A DNA stretch of 64,000 bases from TM7 phylum sp. oral taxon 349 (GCA_018127705.1 CP072328.1:372001-436000); one strand, 5' to 3'; shown: positions 25,481-34,676, numbered from the stretch's first letter. Numbers and translations are program-made. The notes: a model not told the origin generated them from the sequence alone.

Positions 25481-26169
25481 TGGAGTGGCTAACGGCAAAG
25501 GTTTTACGCGTTCAGCGTGAAACGGACGACATAGCGACGATTTTTTTCACGGTGCCGGGGCGGGATTTTCATTATATAGCGGGACAGTACATCACGGTAT
25601 TTTTCGAACAAAGCAGTACGCCGGAAGGCAAAGCGTATAGCTTGTCGAGCGCGCCGTATGAAAAATTACTGAGCATTACGGTAAAAAAGGTTGGCGAGTA
25701 TTCTGGGCGATTGCATGCGCTCCGTGAGGGCGATTCGTTCATGATTTCCGAAGCATACGGGACATTTAATCCGCAGACGATGAAACCGCTGGCGTGTATC
25801 AGCGCAGGCTGCGGGCTTGCCCCAATATGGAGCGTGCTTAAAGACGAATTACGCTGCAATACGAACAGGCGGGTACAGCTCTTTTTTAGCAATAAAACGG
25901 TCGATTCTATTCCGTTTTTTGACGATCTGAACGCGTGCCAGTCAGCGCACCGCAGCGTAAAGATCTACCATTACATTACTAGGCAGCACGACGTGCCGGC
26001 GAATATGAAAAAGGGTCGGATCGACCTAGACCAATGCGTGAGCGCGGTGCCAAATGAAGTCGCGTATTTGGTCTGCGGATCTGCGGACTTTGTGCGTGAT
26101 ATGTGGCGCGGGCTAGTTGAGCGCGGCGTGGATGGCGGCAGTATTAGCACGGAGACATTTTTTGAATGA
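25480..26169 (+). CDS. FAD/NAD(P)-binding oxidoreductase (ferredoxin-NADP reductase family)
   Basis: Flavin reductase of 229 residues from ATG 25480, chosen because it overlaps the nrdG stop as TGATG (another ATG lies at 25465). The FAD motif KAYSLSSAP (RxYS-like), the NAD motif ISAGCGLAPIWSVLKDE, and the C-terminal CGSADFVRDMW and STETFFE all fit this family. Placement right behind nrdDG suggests it supplies electrons to NrdG or NrdD, an inference from context. Confidence 0.9.
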   Translation: MEWLTAKVLRVQRETDDIATIFFTVPGRDFHYIAGQYITVFFEQSSTPEGKAYSLSSAPYEKLLSITVKKVGEYSGRLHALREGDSFMISEAYGTFNPQTMKPLACISAGCGLAPIWSVLKDELRCNTNRRVQLFFSNKTVDSIPFFDDLNACQSAHRSVKIYHYITRQHDVPANMKKGRIDLDQCVSAVPNEVAYLVCGSADFVRDMWRGLVERGVDGGSISTETFFE

Positions 26170-26756
26170 AACAGAACTTTGAAAAAATGGAAACAAAGAA
26201 GCGTCCGCGGGTCAATCCGCGGGTGGCGGTAAATATGGGGAAATGCGCTGCTTGCCCGCTCGTTAATTTATGCCAGGCGGCACGCTTGAAGCGTCCAGAT
26301 ATTGTGAATGACGACAATTGCCAAGCGGTCGTTGAGCACATGGAGAGCGATTCAGGCGGCGGGGAATATTTGCCGAGTACGAAAGAACAGTTTAACGATA
26401 ATTCGCGAAACATGGTTTTCGCGACTGATTTGCACCGCGTGCCATCGCAGAAGCAGAACATAGAGAAACAAAAGCAATTAGAACGAATCGCAGCAGAAAA
26501 AAAGCGCCGCGCCGAACAGCAGCGTGATTTGCAGCTAAAACGCCAGCGCGAGCAGCAGGCAACCGCGCGCGCGCGGCAGAAAATGCATCAAAATAAATTA
26601 CAGCAGGAGAAGGTGCGATCGGTGAAAAGAAATCAGTCCCGCGGGAAGGAAAATTCTTTTCTCGGAGAAATGGTTCGTGTTCTTGTTGAGCCGTTTTGCC
26701 GCACGCTCGGCAAGCGCGCCACGCAAGCTGCGGGCGTAGTGGCAAAACGTTCGTAA
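26166..26756 (+). CDS. Cysteine-cluster protein with coiled coil, end of the nrd operon
   Basis: Unrecognised protein of 196 residues. Near the N-terminus CAACPLVNLC and a fourth cysteine (Cys27, 30, 36, 52) resemble a ferredoxin-like iron-sulfur or zinc ligand set. The middle is a long Lys/Arg/Glu/Gln coiled coil (about residues 100-155). The C-terminus is a basic helix. It overlaps the flavin reductase gene by 4 bases (ATGA), so an electron-transfer or adaptor role for the reductase chain is possible. Confidence 0.75.
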   Translation: MKQNFEKMETKKRPRVNPRVAVNMGKCAACPLVNLCQAARLKRPDIVNDDNCQAVVEHMESDSGGGEYLPSTKEQFNDNSRNMVFATDLHRVPSQKQNIEKQKQLERIAAEKKRRAEQQRDLQLKRQREQQATARARQKMHQNKLQQEKVRSVKRNQSRGKENSFLGEMVRVLVEPFCRTLGKRATQAAGVVAKRS

Positions 26757-26774
26757 GCGCGCTATACTATAGCC

Positions 26775-27272
26775 ATGCAGTTTCTTGTCCGCTTTGTTGC
26801 TGATTGGCTGATGATTCCGGTCGTGCTTGTATCACTCTATGCGCTTGTTTGGCGCGTGCCGAACCGGCTGCGATATGTGCGGTATTGTTATATTTTGATG
26901 GCGGGCGCAACGGCGTATACGTTGGCAAAGGTAGCGGGGCTATTGTGGCAGCCTGAACAACTGCGCCCATTCGAACTGATTGGCGCGGAGCCGGGCGCGG
27001 CATATTTGAATAATCCAGGATTTCCGTCGGATCACGCGCTTTTCACGATGTTTTTAGCGCTCGCTGTTTGGTATGGAACGCGTAATCGCCGGCTTGGAAT
27101 AACGTTGGTCGTTTTAGCGGCGATAATTAGTGTGGGGCGCGTGGCGGCGCTTGTACATACGCCGCTTGATGTAGCGGGCGGTGTAATTATTGCGTGCGTC
27201 GGGTCGTTGTGGTACGGCGTTGATAAAATTATGAATAGATCTAGTAAAATACGCAAAAATGTAGTAAAATAG
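26775..27272 (+). CDS. PAP2-family membrane phosphatase
   Basis: PAP2 superfamily protein of 165 residues with about five transmembrane helices. Visible motifs are FPSDHALF (PSxH variant) and GRVAALVHTPLDVAGG, holding the catalytic His and Asp. Likely substrates are undecaprenyl diphosphate or lipid phosphates. The leaderless TATACT box (26763-26768) ends 6 bases before ATG. Confidence 0.88.
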   Translation: MQFLVRFVADWLMIPVVLVSLYALVWRVPNRLRYVRYCYILMAGATAYTLAKVAGLLWQPEQLRPFELIGAEPGAAYLNNPGFPSDHALFTMFLALAVWYGTRNRRLGITLVVLAAIISVGRVAALVHTPLDVAGGVIIACVGSLWYGVDKIMNRSSKIRKNVVK

Positions 27273-27303
27273 CATAAAGTTAACCGAGCGGAGCAATATA
27301 GTA

Positions 27304-27786
27304 ATGAATGAAACGGCGAGCGAAACGAGATCAAACCTTGTGCCGATGACGTGGCGCGAGTTGGCGCGGATCGGTGCGATTGGTGCAGTGATAGGCGCGT
27401 TGAGCGTTGGTTTGTACGTGTTGTTCCATACGTATATATTCCAAGCGGTGCTGTGCCGCGATCAGGCGAACACAGCGTGCGGGCAGGCGGCAACGTATGC
27501 GGCGATCACAACAGCATTTATTGCGTCGTTTGTTGCCGTGGTAGTGCTGGCTCATATTCGCGTGTATCGTCCGCTATTGATTATTCTCGCGGCGATTTTG
27601 GCGCTGTGGGGCATCCAGTCGATTGTGGCAGTACTGCCGTGGTATTGGGCGCTTGCCGGCATGATAGCGGTCGGCGCTTTGGCGTACAGTTTGTTCGCGT
27701 GGATTGCGCGCATTCGTTCGTTTATTCTGTCGGCAGTGGCGGCGATTGTGATCGCGGTGATTATCCGCTGCATCATCGTATTATAG
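27304..27786 (+). CDS. Membrane protein, four helices
   Basis: Protein of 160 residues with about four transmembrane helices (GAIGAVIGALSVGLYVLFHT, AAITTAFIASFVAVVVLA, LIILAAILALWGIQSIVAVL and a C-terminal pair). No family name assigned with confidence. Starts 31 bases after the PAP2 gene and ends 22 bases before rmuC. Confidence 0.75.
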   Translation: MNETASETRSNLVPMTWRELARIGAIGAVIGALSVGLYVLFHTYIFQAVLCRDQANTACGQAATYAAITTAFIASFVAVVVLAHIRVYRPLLIILAAILALWGIQSIVAVLPWYWALAGMIAVGALAYSLFAWIARIRSFILSAVAAIVIAVIIRCIIVL

Positions 27787-27808
27787 CCTTGAGTGCTATA
27801 ATAAGGTC

Positions 27809-28876
27809 ATGGAACTTATTCTTATTGTTTTGCCTATCATTGTCATTGTCGGCTTGGCGTGCGGCTTAATAATTCTGGCGCAAAAGATTAACAAACTCAC
27901 GCAGCAAAGTGCGGTTGAATTAGTAAAGAGCGATGTCGTGGAGCTGTCGCGGTCAATTGCGGCGCTGCAGCAGACCATGGGCGACAAGCTAGAGCGTTCG
28001 CAGCTCGCAACGCAGCAATCGGTGCAAAAGCAGCTGAGTGAAAGCGCGAAATTAGTCGCAGACGTCACGCAGCGCCTGACGAAATTAGACGAAACAAACA
28101 AGCGCGTCGTCGATGTGGCGACTGATTTGAAGACGCTGCAGAATGTTTTGCAAAATCCAAAGCAGCGCGGCGTATTTGGCGAATATTATTTATCAAGCGT
28201 GCTCGAAAATGTGCTTGCGCCCGGGCAGTATCAGACGCAGTATAAGTTTAAGGACGGCGAAATTGTTGACGCAGTGATTTTGCTTGACAAAGGGCGGATT
28301 TTGCCGATTGACAGCAAGTTTAGTTTGGAAAATTACAACCGTATGATTAACGCCAGCAGCAAAGAGCGCGAACAATTACTTACGAAAGTAAAGGCCGATT
28401 TGAAAGGGCGCATTGACGAAACGAGCAAATATATCCGCCCGGGCGAGCGTACGATGGATTTTGCGTTTATGTTCATCCCGAGCGAATCGCTGTATTATGA
28501 TTTGTTGATTAATAACGTCGGTAGTGGCGGCAGCTCGCGTGATTTGATTGAATACGCGTTTCGCGATAAGCATGTTATCATTGTTAGCCCGACGAGTTTC
28601 ATGGCATATTTGCAAACAGTATTGCAGGGTTTGCGCAGTTTGCAAATTGAAGAGCAGGCAAAGGATATTCAAGTGCGTGTCGGTAAATTAGGACAGCATA
28701 TTGCGAAGTACGACGAGTATATGAATAAGCTCGGCAACTCGCTTGGTACGACGGTGAATCATTACAACAATGCATATAAAGAATTCGGCAAAGTCGATAA
28801 GGATGTCGTGAAGATTACCGGACGCGACACGGCGGTTGAGCCGCTGTTGATTGATCGCCCGAGTGTGCGTGATTGA
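27809..28876 (+). CDS. rmuC: DNA recombination protein RmuC
   Basis: RmuC of 355 residues: an N-terminal membrane helix (LILIVLPIIVIVGLACGLII), a coiled coil, and a nuclease-like domain with the family's conserved stretches RGVFGEYYLSSVLENVLAPG, PIDSKFSLENY and AFMFIPSESLYYDLL. The family limits recombination at inverted repeats; mechanism is not settled. Leaderless: TGC-TATAAT (27797-27802), 6 bases from ATG. Confidence 0.93.
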   Translation: MELILIVLPIIVIVGLACGLIILAQKINKLTQQSAVELVKSDVVELSRSIAALQQTMGDKLERSQLATQQSVQKQLSESAKLVADVTQRLTKLDETNKRVVDVATDLKTLQNVLQNPKQRGVFGEYYLSSVLENVLAPGQYQTQYKFKDGEIVDAVILLDKGRILPIDSKFSLENYNRMINASSKEREQLLTKVKADLKGRIDETSKYIRPGERTMDFAFMFIPSESLYYDLLINNVGSGGSSRDLIEYAFRDKHVIIVSPTSFMAYLQTVLQGLRSLQIEEQAKDIQVRVGKLGQHIAKYDEYMNKLGNSLGTTVNHYNNAYKEFGKVDKDVVKITGRDTAVEPLLIDRPSVRD

Positions 28877-28885
28877 TAAAAATAA

Positions 28886-28913
28886 AAATCCCTCCGGCTA
28901 AGCGAAGGGATTT
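28886..28913 (-). terminator. Terminator of the aquaporin gene, bidirectional
   Basis: AAATCCCT pairs with AGGGATTT. The minus strand has the longer T tract, so it mainly ends the convergent aquaporin transcript. Confidence 0.8.
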
Positions 28914-28933
28914 GTAATAAAGTAATGTGGCGG

Positions 28934-29890
28934 CTAGTCGTTCTTTTTGCTGTTTGCAATGAGCAAGTATAAATTACTGCCGACCATCGCGCCAATCAAT
29001 GCGCCAAGCAGCGATTCAAGCGTGAAGCGCGATTTGCTGACTTCGCCTGCCGACGCGGAGCTGTTTGTTAATTCGGCTTTCGTGTGATCGGTCATCGCGA
29101 GCGCAATAGCTGGGTTCAGGCTTGCGCTTTTGACGTATGCTGAATGCGGAATTTCAACATCTTTGCTGCTGTTCGCCGATTGCGAAGCCTTTTGGTAGTC
29201 GGCGACCGCTTGCGTTTTCGTTTTATTTAACAAATAGTTTGAGCTGAGTAATCCGACAGTAAGCGCCAAACCAATTGTTAGCGCCCGCAGCCCTACGCTC
29301 AGTTGCTCGCGGGTGACTGCGGCGGTCAGTGCGAACAAGAATACTGCCGTACCGACTAGCTCAATGCCGAAAATTGACCAGTCCATGCTGGTAAAGTTGT
29401 CAAAACTAAAGTTGATAGAATTGTGCGCGATTGTGTTTGTCAGAATGACAGCCAGCATCGCACCGAGGAATTGCGACCCCCAGTAGAACGGTAGTAGGAT
29501 TGGCTTTAATTTACGAACCGACCACAAACCGAGTGTTACTGCCGGGTTGACATGCGCGCCTGATACGGCGCCGACCGTCATAACGATAATACTGAGCGCA
29601 AAACCAATCGCGATTGCGCCGATGCTGCCATCGTTAAACGATGTTAACGCGACGAGCGTCAAAATAAACGTGCCGACCAGCTCGGCAAAAATAACGTTGA
29701 TAATATTTTTCGGCAGCGTGGTTGTTTTTTCACGCTTAGCAACGGTGACGACTGGCTCTGTATTCACAGCAGGCGCTTTCTTTTTGGGAGCGCTTGTGCT
29801 TACAGTGCGCACAGTCGTTTTACTTGCCTTGGCTGCGGCCGGCTTTTTGGCGGTCGCTTTTTTGGTAGAAGCGGCTTTTCTAGTAGCCAT
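28934..29890 (-). CDS. Aquaporin (MIP family) with basic N-terminal tail
   Basis: MIP channel of 318 residues from ATG 29890. That start is preferred to 29941 because AAAGGAGG lies just before it. The two half-helices have SGAHVNPAVT and SLNPAIAL, both with the NPA core. Six transmembrane helices fill the rest. The first 60 residues are Lys/Ala/Thr-rich (ATRKAASTKKATAKKPAAAK), like a histone H1 tail and unusual for an aquaporin. A polar 40-residue insertion precedes the second NPA. Water or glycerol transport is likely. Confidence 0.93.
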   Translation of the reverse strand: MATRKAASTKKATAKKPAAAKASKTTVRTVSTSAPKKKAPAVNTEPVVTVAKREKTTTLPKNIINVIFAELVGTFILTLVALTSFNDGSIGAIAIGFALSIIVMTVGAVSGAHVNPAVTLGLWSVRKLKPILLPFYWGSQFLGAMLAVILTNTIAHNSINFSFDNFTSMDWSIFGIELVGTAVFLFALTAAVTREQLSVGLRALTIGLALTVGLLSSNYLLNKTKTQAVADYQKASQSANSSKDVEIPHSAYVKSASLNPAIALAMTDHTKAELTNSSASAGEVSKSRFTLESLLGALIGAMVGSNLYLLIANSKKND

Positions 29891-29977
29891 GTATATCCCT
29901 CCTTTACTGAAATATATGATAAGTATACCACATGCGCTCATCTGTGCGCTATAGAGATAGAGTGGTATAATACGTGC

Positions 29978-30241
29978 ATGGGACGATATCTAGAACAACA
30001 CGAAGGGCGAAGCGAACTGCAGCAGCGAATCGCGGCGGAACTTCGCGCCAAAGCTGAGGCGAAATCAAAGCAGACGTCAGACAGCGACGACGATAATTAT
30101 TATCGTGAGCGCGCCGGCGTGGACGATACAGCGTATTTGCAGGGTACGAAATTAACGACGACATTAGCGCCGGCGTGGATACTCGTCGGTTTGATGGCGG
30201 CCGGCGTGTTTGGATATTTCGTGTATTTGGTGAGCCGGTAG
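29978..30241 (+). CDS. Small tail-anchored protein
   Basis: Protein of 87 residues: charged, Ala/Glu/Lys-rich helical N-terminus, an acidic patch (SDSDDDNYY), and one C-terminal transmembrane helix. Leaderless: TGG-TATAAT (29966-29971), 6 bases before ATG. It is transcribed towards pheS, 7 bases away. No family recognised. Confidence 0.75.
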   Translation: MGRYLEQHEGRSELQQRIAAELRAKAEAKSKQTSDSDDDNYYRERAGVDDTAYLQGTKLTTTLAPAWILVGLMAAGVFGYFVYLVSR

Positions 30242-30248
30242 GTAGCGT

Positions 30249-31289
30249 ATGGATATAGAAACGATTGCAAAGACTTTGACCGACCGAGCGCTCGCCTCAA
30301 GCGCACCGCGCGAAGTTTTGCGCGCGCCAGAGTTAAAAGCGCTGTACGAGCATATCAAAACGCTGCCATCTGACGAACGCGGCAGCTTTGGCAAGCGCGT
30401 CAACGAGCTGAAGCAGGCGCTTGAACTGGCAGTGTCGGCGCGCCAGGCGGAATTAGAGAAAGTTGATTTGCCGCCGATTGATGTTACTGCGCCGATGGAT
30501 GTTAATACTGATATTCCGCCGCTCTTGCCAAGCGATCAGGGTACGATACACCCTTTAAGTGCCGAGATTGAACGCATTAGCGGTATATTTAACCGCATGG
30601 GCTACTGTGTCGAGGAGTCGCGCGAAATCGACGACCAGTTCCATATGTTCGAAAGTTTGAATTTCCCGAAGGGCCATCCGGCGCGCGACGATTACGATAC
30701 ATTTATGACCGAACAGACGGACGTAAACGGCGACCGTCTGATTGCGCCGGCACATACCAGCACCATGCAGAACCGCGTCTTGCAAAAGTATCGCGCGCAG
30801 CTGGAGCGAGGCGAAGCTATTGCTGCTATCGTCCCCGACCGCGTCTTCCGTAACGAAGACCTGGATGCGCGGCACGAACATACGTTTTATCAAGTCGAAG
30901 GCGTCTATGTTGGCAAGGGTGTCGCTGTCGGTAACCTGATTGCCACGCTACAGGCATTTTTGCAGGAATATTACGGTAAAAAACTTGACGTGCGTGTCAA
31001 TCCATTTTATTTCCCATTTACTGAGCCAAGTTTTGAATTTGCCTTGAGCTGCCCATTTTGCGAGGGTAAAGATCCGTCTTGTAAAGTTTGCTCCGGCGAG
31101 GGTTGGATTGAATTATTGGGCTGCGGCATGATTCACCCGAACGTATTGCGCGCCGCCAACATCAACCCGGATGAGTACACCGGCTTTGCGTTCGGCTGCG
31201 GTATTGACCGCCTGGTCATGATGCGCTACGGCATTGAAGACGTGCGGCATTTTGAAAGCGGTAGGTTAGACTTTTTGGAGCAGTTTTAG
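30249..31289 (+). CDS. pheS: Phenylalanyl-tRNA synthetase alpha subunit
   Basis: Class II synthetase catalytic subunit of 346 residues. Typical segments: HPLSAEIERISGIFNRMGY, TSTMQNRVLQ, RVFRNEDLDARHEHTFYQVE (motif 2), FPFTEPSFE, and the C-terminal FGCGIDRLVMMRYGI (motif 3). A zinc-ribbon-like CPFC...CKVC insert is present. pheT lies 3.5 kb further on instead of being adjacent. Confidence 0.96.
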   Translation: MDIETIAKTLTDRALASSAPREVLRAPELKALYEHIKTLPSDERGSFGKRVNELKQALELAVSARQAELEKVDLPPIDVTAPMDVNTDIPPLLPSDQGTIHPLSAEIERISGIFNRMGYCVEESREIDDQFHMFESLNFPKGHPARDDYDTFMTEQTDVNGDRLIAPAHTSTMQNRVLQKYRAQLERGEAIAAIVPDRVFRNEDLDARHEHTFYQVEGVYVGKGVAVGNLIATLQAFLQEYYGKKLDVRVNPFYFPFTEPSFEFALSCPFCEGKDPSCKVCSGEGWIELLGCGMIHPNVLRAANINPDEYTGFAFGCGIDRLVMMRYGIEDVRHFESGRLDFLEQF

Positions 31290-31331
31290 TGTGGTCAACA
31301 GCTATAAAATGATAAATTAAAGTGAATAAAC

Positions 31332-34250
31332 GTGAACATTCTACATGCAACTCGTAACATTTCTACCACTAGAGTGTGGAAGTGGCTGACTTCTAAATTC
31401 AATAAAGTACGACATGCAAGTTATTTTTGGACGTTTGTACTCTGCGGGTTGCTTGTGGCGTTTTTCTTGATTTGCAAACTCGTACCATGTGTACCTGAAT
31501 GCTTAATCCCATGGTTGAGAGAAGATTCCGAATCTAGGGGACTTAAGGTAGATTTGTTGGCATATATCGCAGCACTTGCTACAGTTATGATACCTATATA
31601 TTTGTTTATTGCCGAACAAAAGGTCGGTGTTGGCAAAATTGGCTCACTTGCGTTACTGAGGTATGCTAATTTTCGAACAGTCGTATTCTTGTTGATCACT
31701 CAGGTAACACTAATGCTCTTTGCTGATGTTGGTAAAAAGACAGATTACTTTACTGTGCTACTGATAATTGCCAGTCTAGTTACGGTAGTTTACGCCTTGC
31801 GTAAGGTGCTTCAAGTGCTGCTTCAAGAAAAGTCTAATGGTGAAATATTAAAACCTATCGTAAGGAATGTAGTTGCTGCATGTTTGGATGCGGCTATTCA
31901 GGATCGATATAAGCGTGATGACATATACAGAAGCATAAAGAATAGTAGTTATACAGATATTTTTGTAACAATAGATGAAAGTGAGTACTCAAAATTTTCT
32001 GTTAAGTCCACCAGGGAAGGGCGAATTGCAAGCATTAATGTTGTGTCTATTGACGAAGCGGTGGATAAGTTGTTTGGTGTGAAGGCGAACGAGATAGTAG
32101 GAGATGTGTCTAGTGATTTAAGTCAAGATAAGCCGAAAGTTATAATAGAGCTTAACTTTCTTATGGGGCGCGGGTTGGTGGATGTAGGTGATGATATATG
32201 TTCGATTTACATTCTGAAAGATCGTGGCAAGCGTGATGGCAAGATTGAGCAATTAAAGAGCTGTATCATTAAAAATGTAAAAATTAGCAATGAGAGCGAT
32301 AAGCCGATTGCACTGGTGACGGATTGGCTTGATGAGATTGAGCGAAAAATTGATGAAACGCGGTCTATTGACGGCGTCGCTGCACTCAATCAAGCTCTTG
32401 ACTGGTACGAAATGATTGTAGACGAGCTAGACAGTTATATTAGCGAAAAACTTAAGTTCAGTATCGAAGATGCAGAAGCTATTTTGGGCCCTTGGCAAGT
32501 TGATGGCGTTAGCCAAGTTTTTAGAAGAACTCACCAGATCATCGATGAGGCTCTACGCAATGAGTCTAAGAGGGGCAACGTAGATAGGTTTAATGCTGTT
32601 TATGATTTTGCGTATAGAAAAGCTTTGAATAATCGATATCTAATGGCAACCGTTCGCTTCCGTAGGTGGCTTAGACTTGCAGTGTATTTAAGCGTTGAAA
32701 CTAGTGAGATTGAGGAAGAGGTTTTTGATAGAGTGGTTGATTCGTATGCAACATACATAGGCGGTAGTTTATATGAGATTAAGGAGCAAGGCTACGGGCA
32801 CGATCACGATTCGTTGGATACTGTTTCTATATATCTTGATGATACAAGAAATATGCTACTTTACGCTATAAAAAATCGCAATACTACAGATAATAAAATC
32901 AAGAGTGAACGAAGCAAAAAACTTTTTGAAAAAATCAGTAAAGTACTAATAAGATATTCACATCAAGGATTGGGTTATCGTCGATATTCTCTACCAGATA
33001 AGATTGATCAGAAGTTAGGCAATGTTCTTCTATTGGTTGCAGTATATGCAAAGTATAAAAATCAAGATGAACAGTGTACAGCTCTGTTCAATAGGATCAA
33101 CACATGGAGTCCTGAATATTTAACGGAAAGGACGCTCACTTGCTACGACAATAATTTGATAGACAAGTGGAACATAAATACATTTGATCTAGAGGCTGAT
33201 GGGCAGGTCCACGATGTACCAGATTTGAATGGAGGATTGAGGGAAATATGGCTTGATGGTGTCAAAAATAAAATAGATGATTTATATGTACGAAAAAATT
33301 TTCAGACAGTGGGGCTGGAGAATACCCTATTCTTTACTGGTGGTATGACAGAATTTAAGAATACGCCCTTTCACGAGTATGAAAATAATATAAATGAGGA
33401 TTTGCTAAAGGCTATTAAAGAATGTTGCAAAATCCGATGGGACTGGGAAAATAACCAACTCGCGAAAGCTCCGCTTGACCAAAATAAAATTGATGAGTTT
33501 CACAAGAAAGCCGAAAATAGCTTTAGGCAGCAATCAATAATGACAAAGATTTTACCTAAAAGTAAATTGGTTCTACACAGGTCAATCGAAGAAGGGGCAA
33601 AAGGCTATCGTCAATATGGAATTAATACAGTTTTTGGCAAGGAAGCGTTTATTAAGGATTGGCATGTGAGCGTAATGGTTGATAACGTTGCCTCTGACAT
33701 TGGTCGACAGGCGGCCGTGGCGGAAGATTCTGAGATAATAAAAAAGCTTACAAAAAAATCAAACCAAATAAAGATAGAGGAAATTGGCGACAAAATAGGT
33801 GCTGTCAAGGACGAGTGGATTGTAATATTGCAGAATATTGATATATGGGAGATACCGTGGAACCTAGAAGAGCTTTGCGATAAGAGGAACGATCGTACAA
33901 ATGTATACATAAAGGGTATCAAGCAGAGACTACCTGCATTTGAACTGTATGACAATAACATGAACGACAAAAGAATAATTTTTATTCGCAAGTCGACTCT
34001 CGGATCACTTGAATATAAGGCCAGCGACAGCGGTAATCTTGATTTTAGTATAAAATCTTTTTACGATGATGTAGAGCTAGTGAATAATCTGATAGAACAG
34101 AAGCCTGACTGGCTGCAAGAAAAAAGCACAACCAATGACGAAATGCGTCGTTACTTAAATACAAGAGTATGGCTTTATTTGAATCGCATATTTCGTTATA
34201 GTTCGTCAGGCGATGAAGAGGTTTTTGTGTGTGATATGGCGAATGTATAG
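31332..34250 (+). CDS. Large unknown membrane protein inserted between pheS and pheT
   Basis: 972 residues, starting at GTG. The first 165 residues hold about four transmembrane helices (FWTFVLCGLLVAFFLIC, AYIAALATVMIPIYLFIA, FRTVVFLLITQVTLMLFA, YFTVLLIIASLVTVVYAL), then about 800 soluble, probably cytoplasmic residues rich in Asp/Lys/Ile/Asn. I recognise no catalytic motif. Its base composition is clearly more AT-rich than neighbours and it uses many AGA/ATA codons, unlike them. That and the split of the usual pheS-pheT pair point to horizontal acquisition. An anti-phage or surface role is possible but unsupported. Confidence 0.85.
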   Translation: MNILHATRNISTTRVWKWLTSKFNKVRHASYFWTFVLCGLLVAFFLICKLVPCVPECLIPWLREDSESRGLKVDLLAYIAALATVMIPIYLFIAEQKVGVGKIGSLALLRYANFRTVVFLLITQVTLMLFADVGKKTDYFTVLLIIASLVTVVYALRKVLQVLLQEKSNGEILKPIVRNVVAACLDAAIQDRYKRDDIYRSIKNSSYTDIFVTIDESEYSKFSVKSTREGRIASINVVSIDEAVDKLFGVKANEIVGDVSSDLSQDKPKVIIELNFLMGRGLVDVGDDICSIYILKDRGKRDGKIEQLKSCIIKNVKISNESDKPIALVTDWLDEIERKIDETRSIDGVAALNQALDWYEMIVDELDSYISEKLKFSIEDAEAILGPWQVDGVSQVFRRTHQIIDEALRNESKRGNVDRFNAVYDFAYRKALNNRYLMATVRFRRWLRLAVYLSVETSEIEEEVFDRVVDSYATYIGGSLYEIKEQGYGHDHDSLDTVSIYLDDTRNMLLYAIKNRNTTDNKIKSERSKKLFEKISKVLIRYSHQGLGYRRYSLPDKIDQKLGNVLLLVAVYAKYKNQDEQCTALFNRINTWSPEYLTERTLTCYDNNLIDKWNINTFDLEADGQVHDVPDLNGGLREIWLDGVKNKIDDLYVRKNFQTVGLENTLFFTGGMTEFKNTPFHEYENNINEDLLKAIKECCKIRWDWENNQLAKAPLDQNKIDEFHKKAENSFRQQSIMTKILPKSKLVLHRSIEEGAKGYRQYGINTVFGKEAFIKDWHVSVMVDNVASDIGRQAAVAEDSEIIKKLTKKSNQIKIEEIGDKIGAVKDEWIVILQNIDIWEIPWNLEELCDKRNDRTNVYIKGIKQRLPAFELYDNNMNDKRIIFIRKSTLGSLEYKASDSGNLDFSIKSFYDDVELVNNLIEQKPDWLQEKSTTNDEMRRYLNTRVWLYLNRIFRYSSSGDEEVFVCDMANV

Positions 34251-34284
34251 TCTAATTCTAAAGCTCTCAGCTGTGGTAGAGATG

Positions 34285-34307
34285 AGGATTAGTATATGTC
34301 TAATCCT
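34285..34307 (+). terminator. Hairpin after the unknown gene
   Basis: AGGATTAG and CTAATCCT form an 8-bp stem with a 7-base loop. There is no T tract, so termination is uncertain. Confidence 0.4.
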
Positions 34308-34412
34308 ACAAATCCACGCTGCTTGATTTGACTATGTTTGACAGCAGAGTATTTTGTCGATTGAGGTGTTGAAAACAGCGGTGGCATTATTATGCACTGG
34401 TGTTGACTATAA

Positions 34413-34676
34413 ATTACGTACATCAACGAAACACTTGATTACGCTAGCGAGCAGTGGTTGAAAGCCACCGACTCGGACTGGTGCGAAGTGGAGAGTATTA
34501 TGCCACTAAAGTCATCGTACTTGACGCAATGAGTAGTTGGCGCACCGACCGCACAAAACTACCGTCATGTTTCGGCGTTGCGCCGTGTGCGACAGATTAC
34601 TCCAGAAGTGATGTTGATTCAAAATATTTACCGTTCAGGAACAACTTATAATGCCGGCGAACAACTAGATTATTGA
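34413..34676 (+). pseudogene. Degraded coding remnant with an in-frame TGA
   Basis: A frame without start codon reads a protein-like sequence (YINETLDYASEQWLKATDSD ... VVGAPTAQNYRHVSALRRVR ... NIYRSGTTYNAGEQLDY) interrupted by TGA at 34530-34532. No Shine-Dalgarno site or start codon is present. It occupies the end of the pheS-pheT gap, next to the AT-rich island, and has higher GC than the 972-residue gene. Origin unknown. The rest of the 515-base gap holds only the hairpin and the pheT promoter. Confidence 0.5.

Noticed and set aside
34530-34532. UGA read as glycine, as in SR1 and Gracilibacteria
   Set aside because: UGA ends uvrB, rnc, rmuC and other genes at the expected family length, so it is a stop here.
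34454-34651. ORF of 65 codons in the pheS-pheT gap
   Set aside because: Its frame is out of step with the more protein-like reading at 34413-34676, it has no ribosome site, and its composition looks random.
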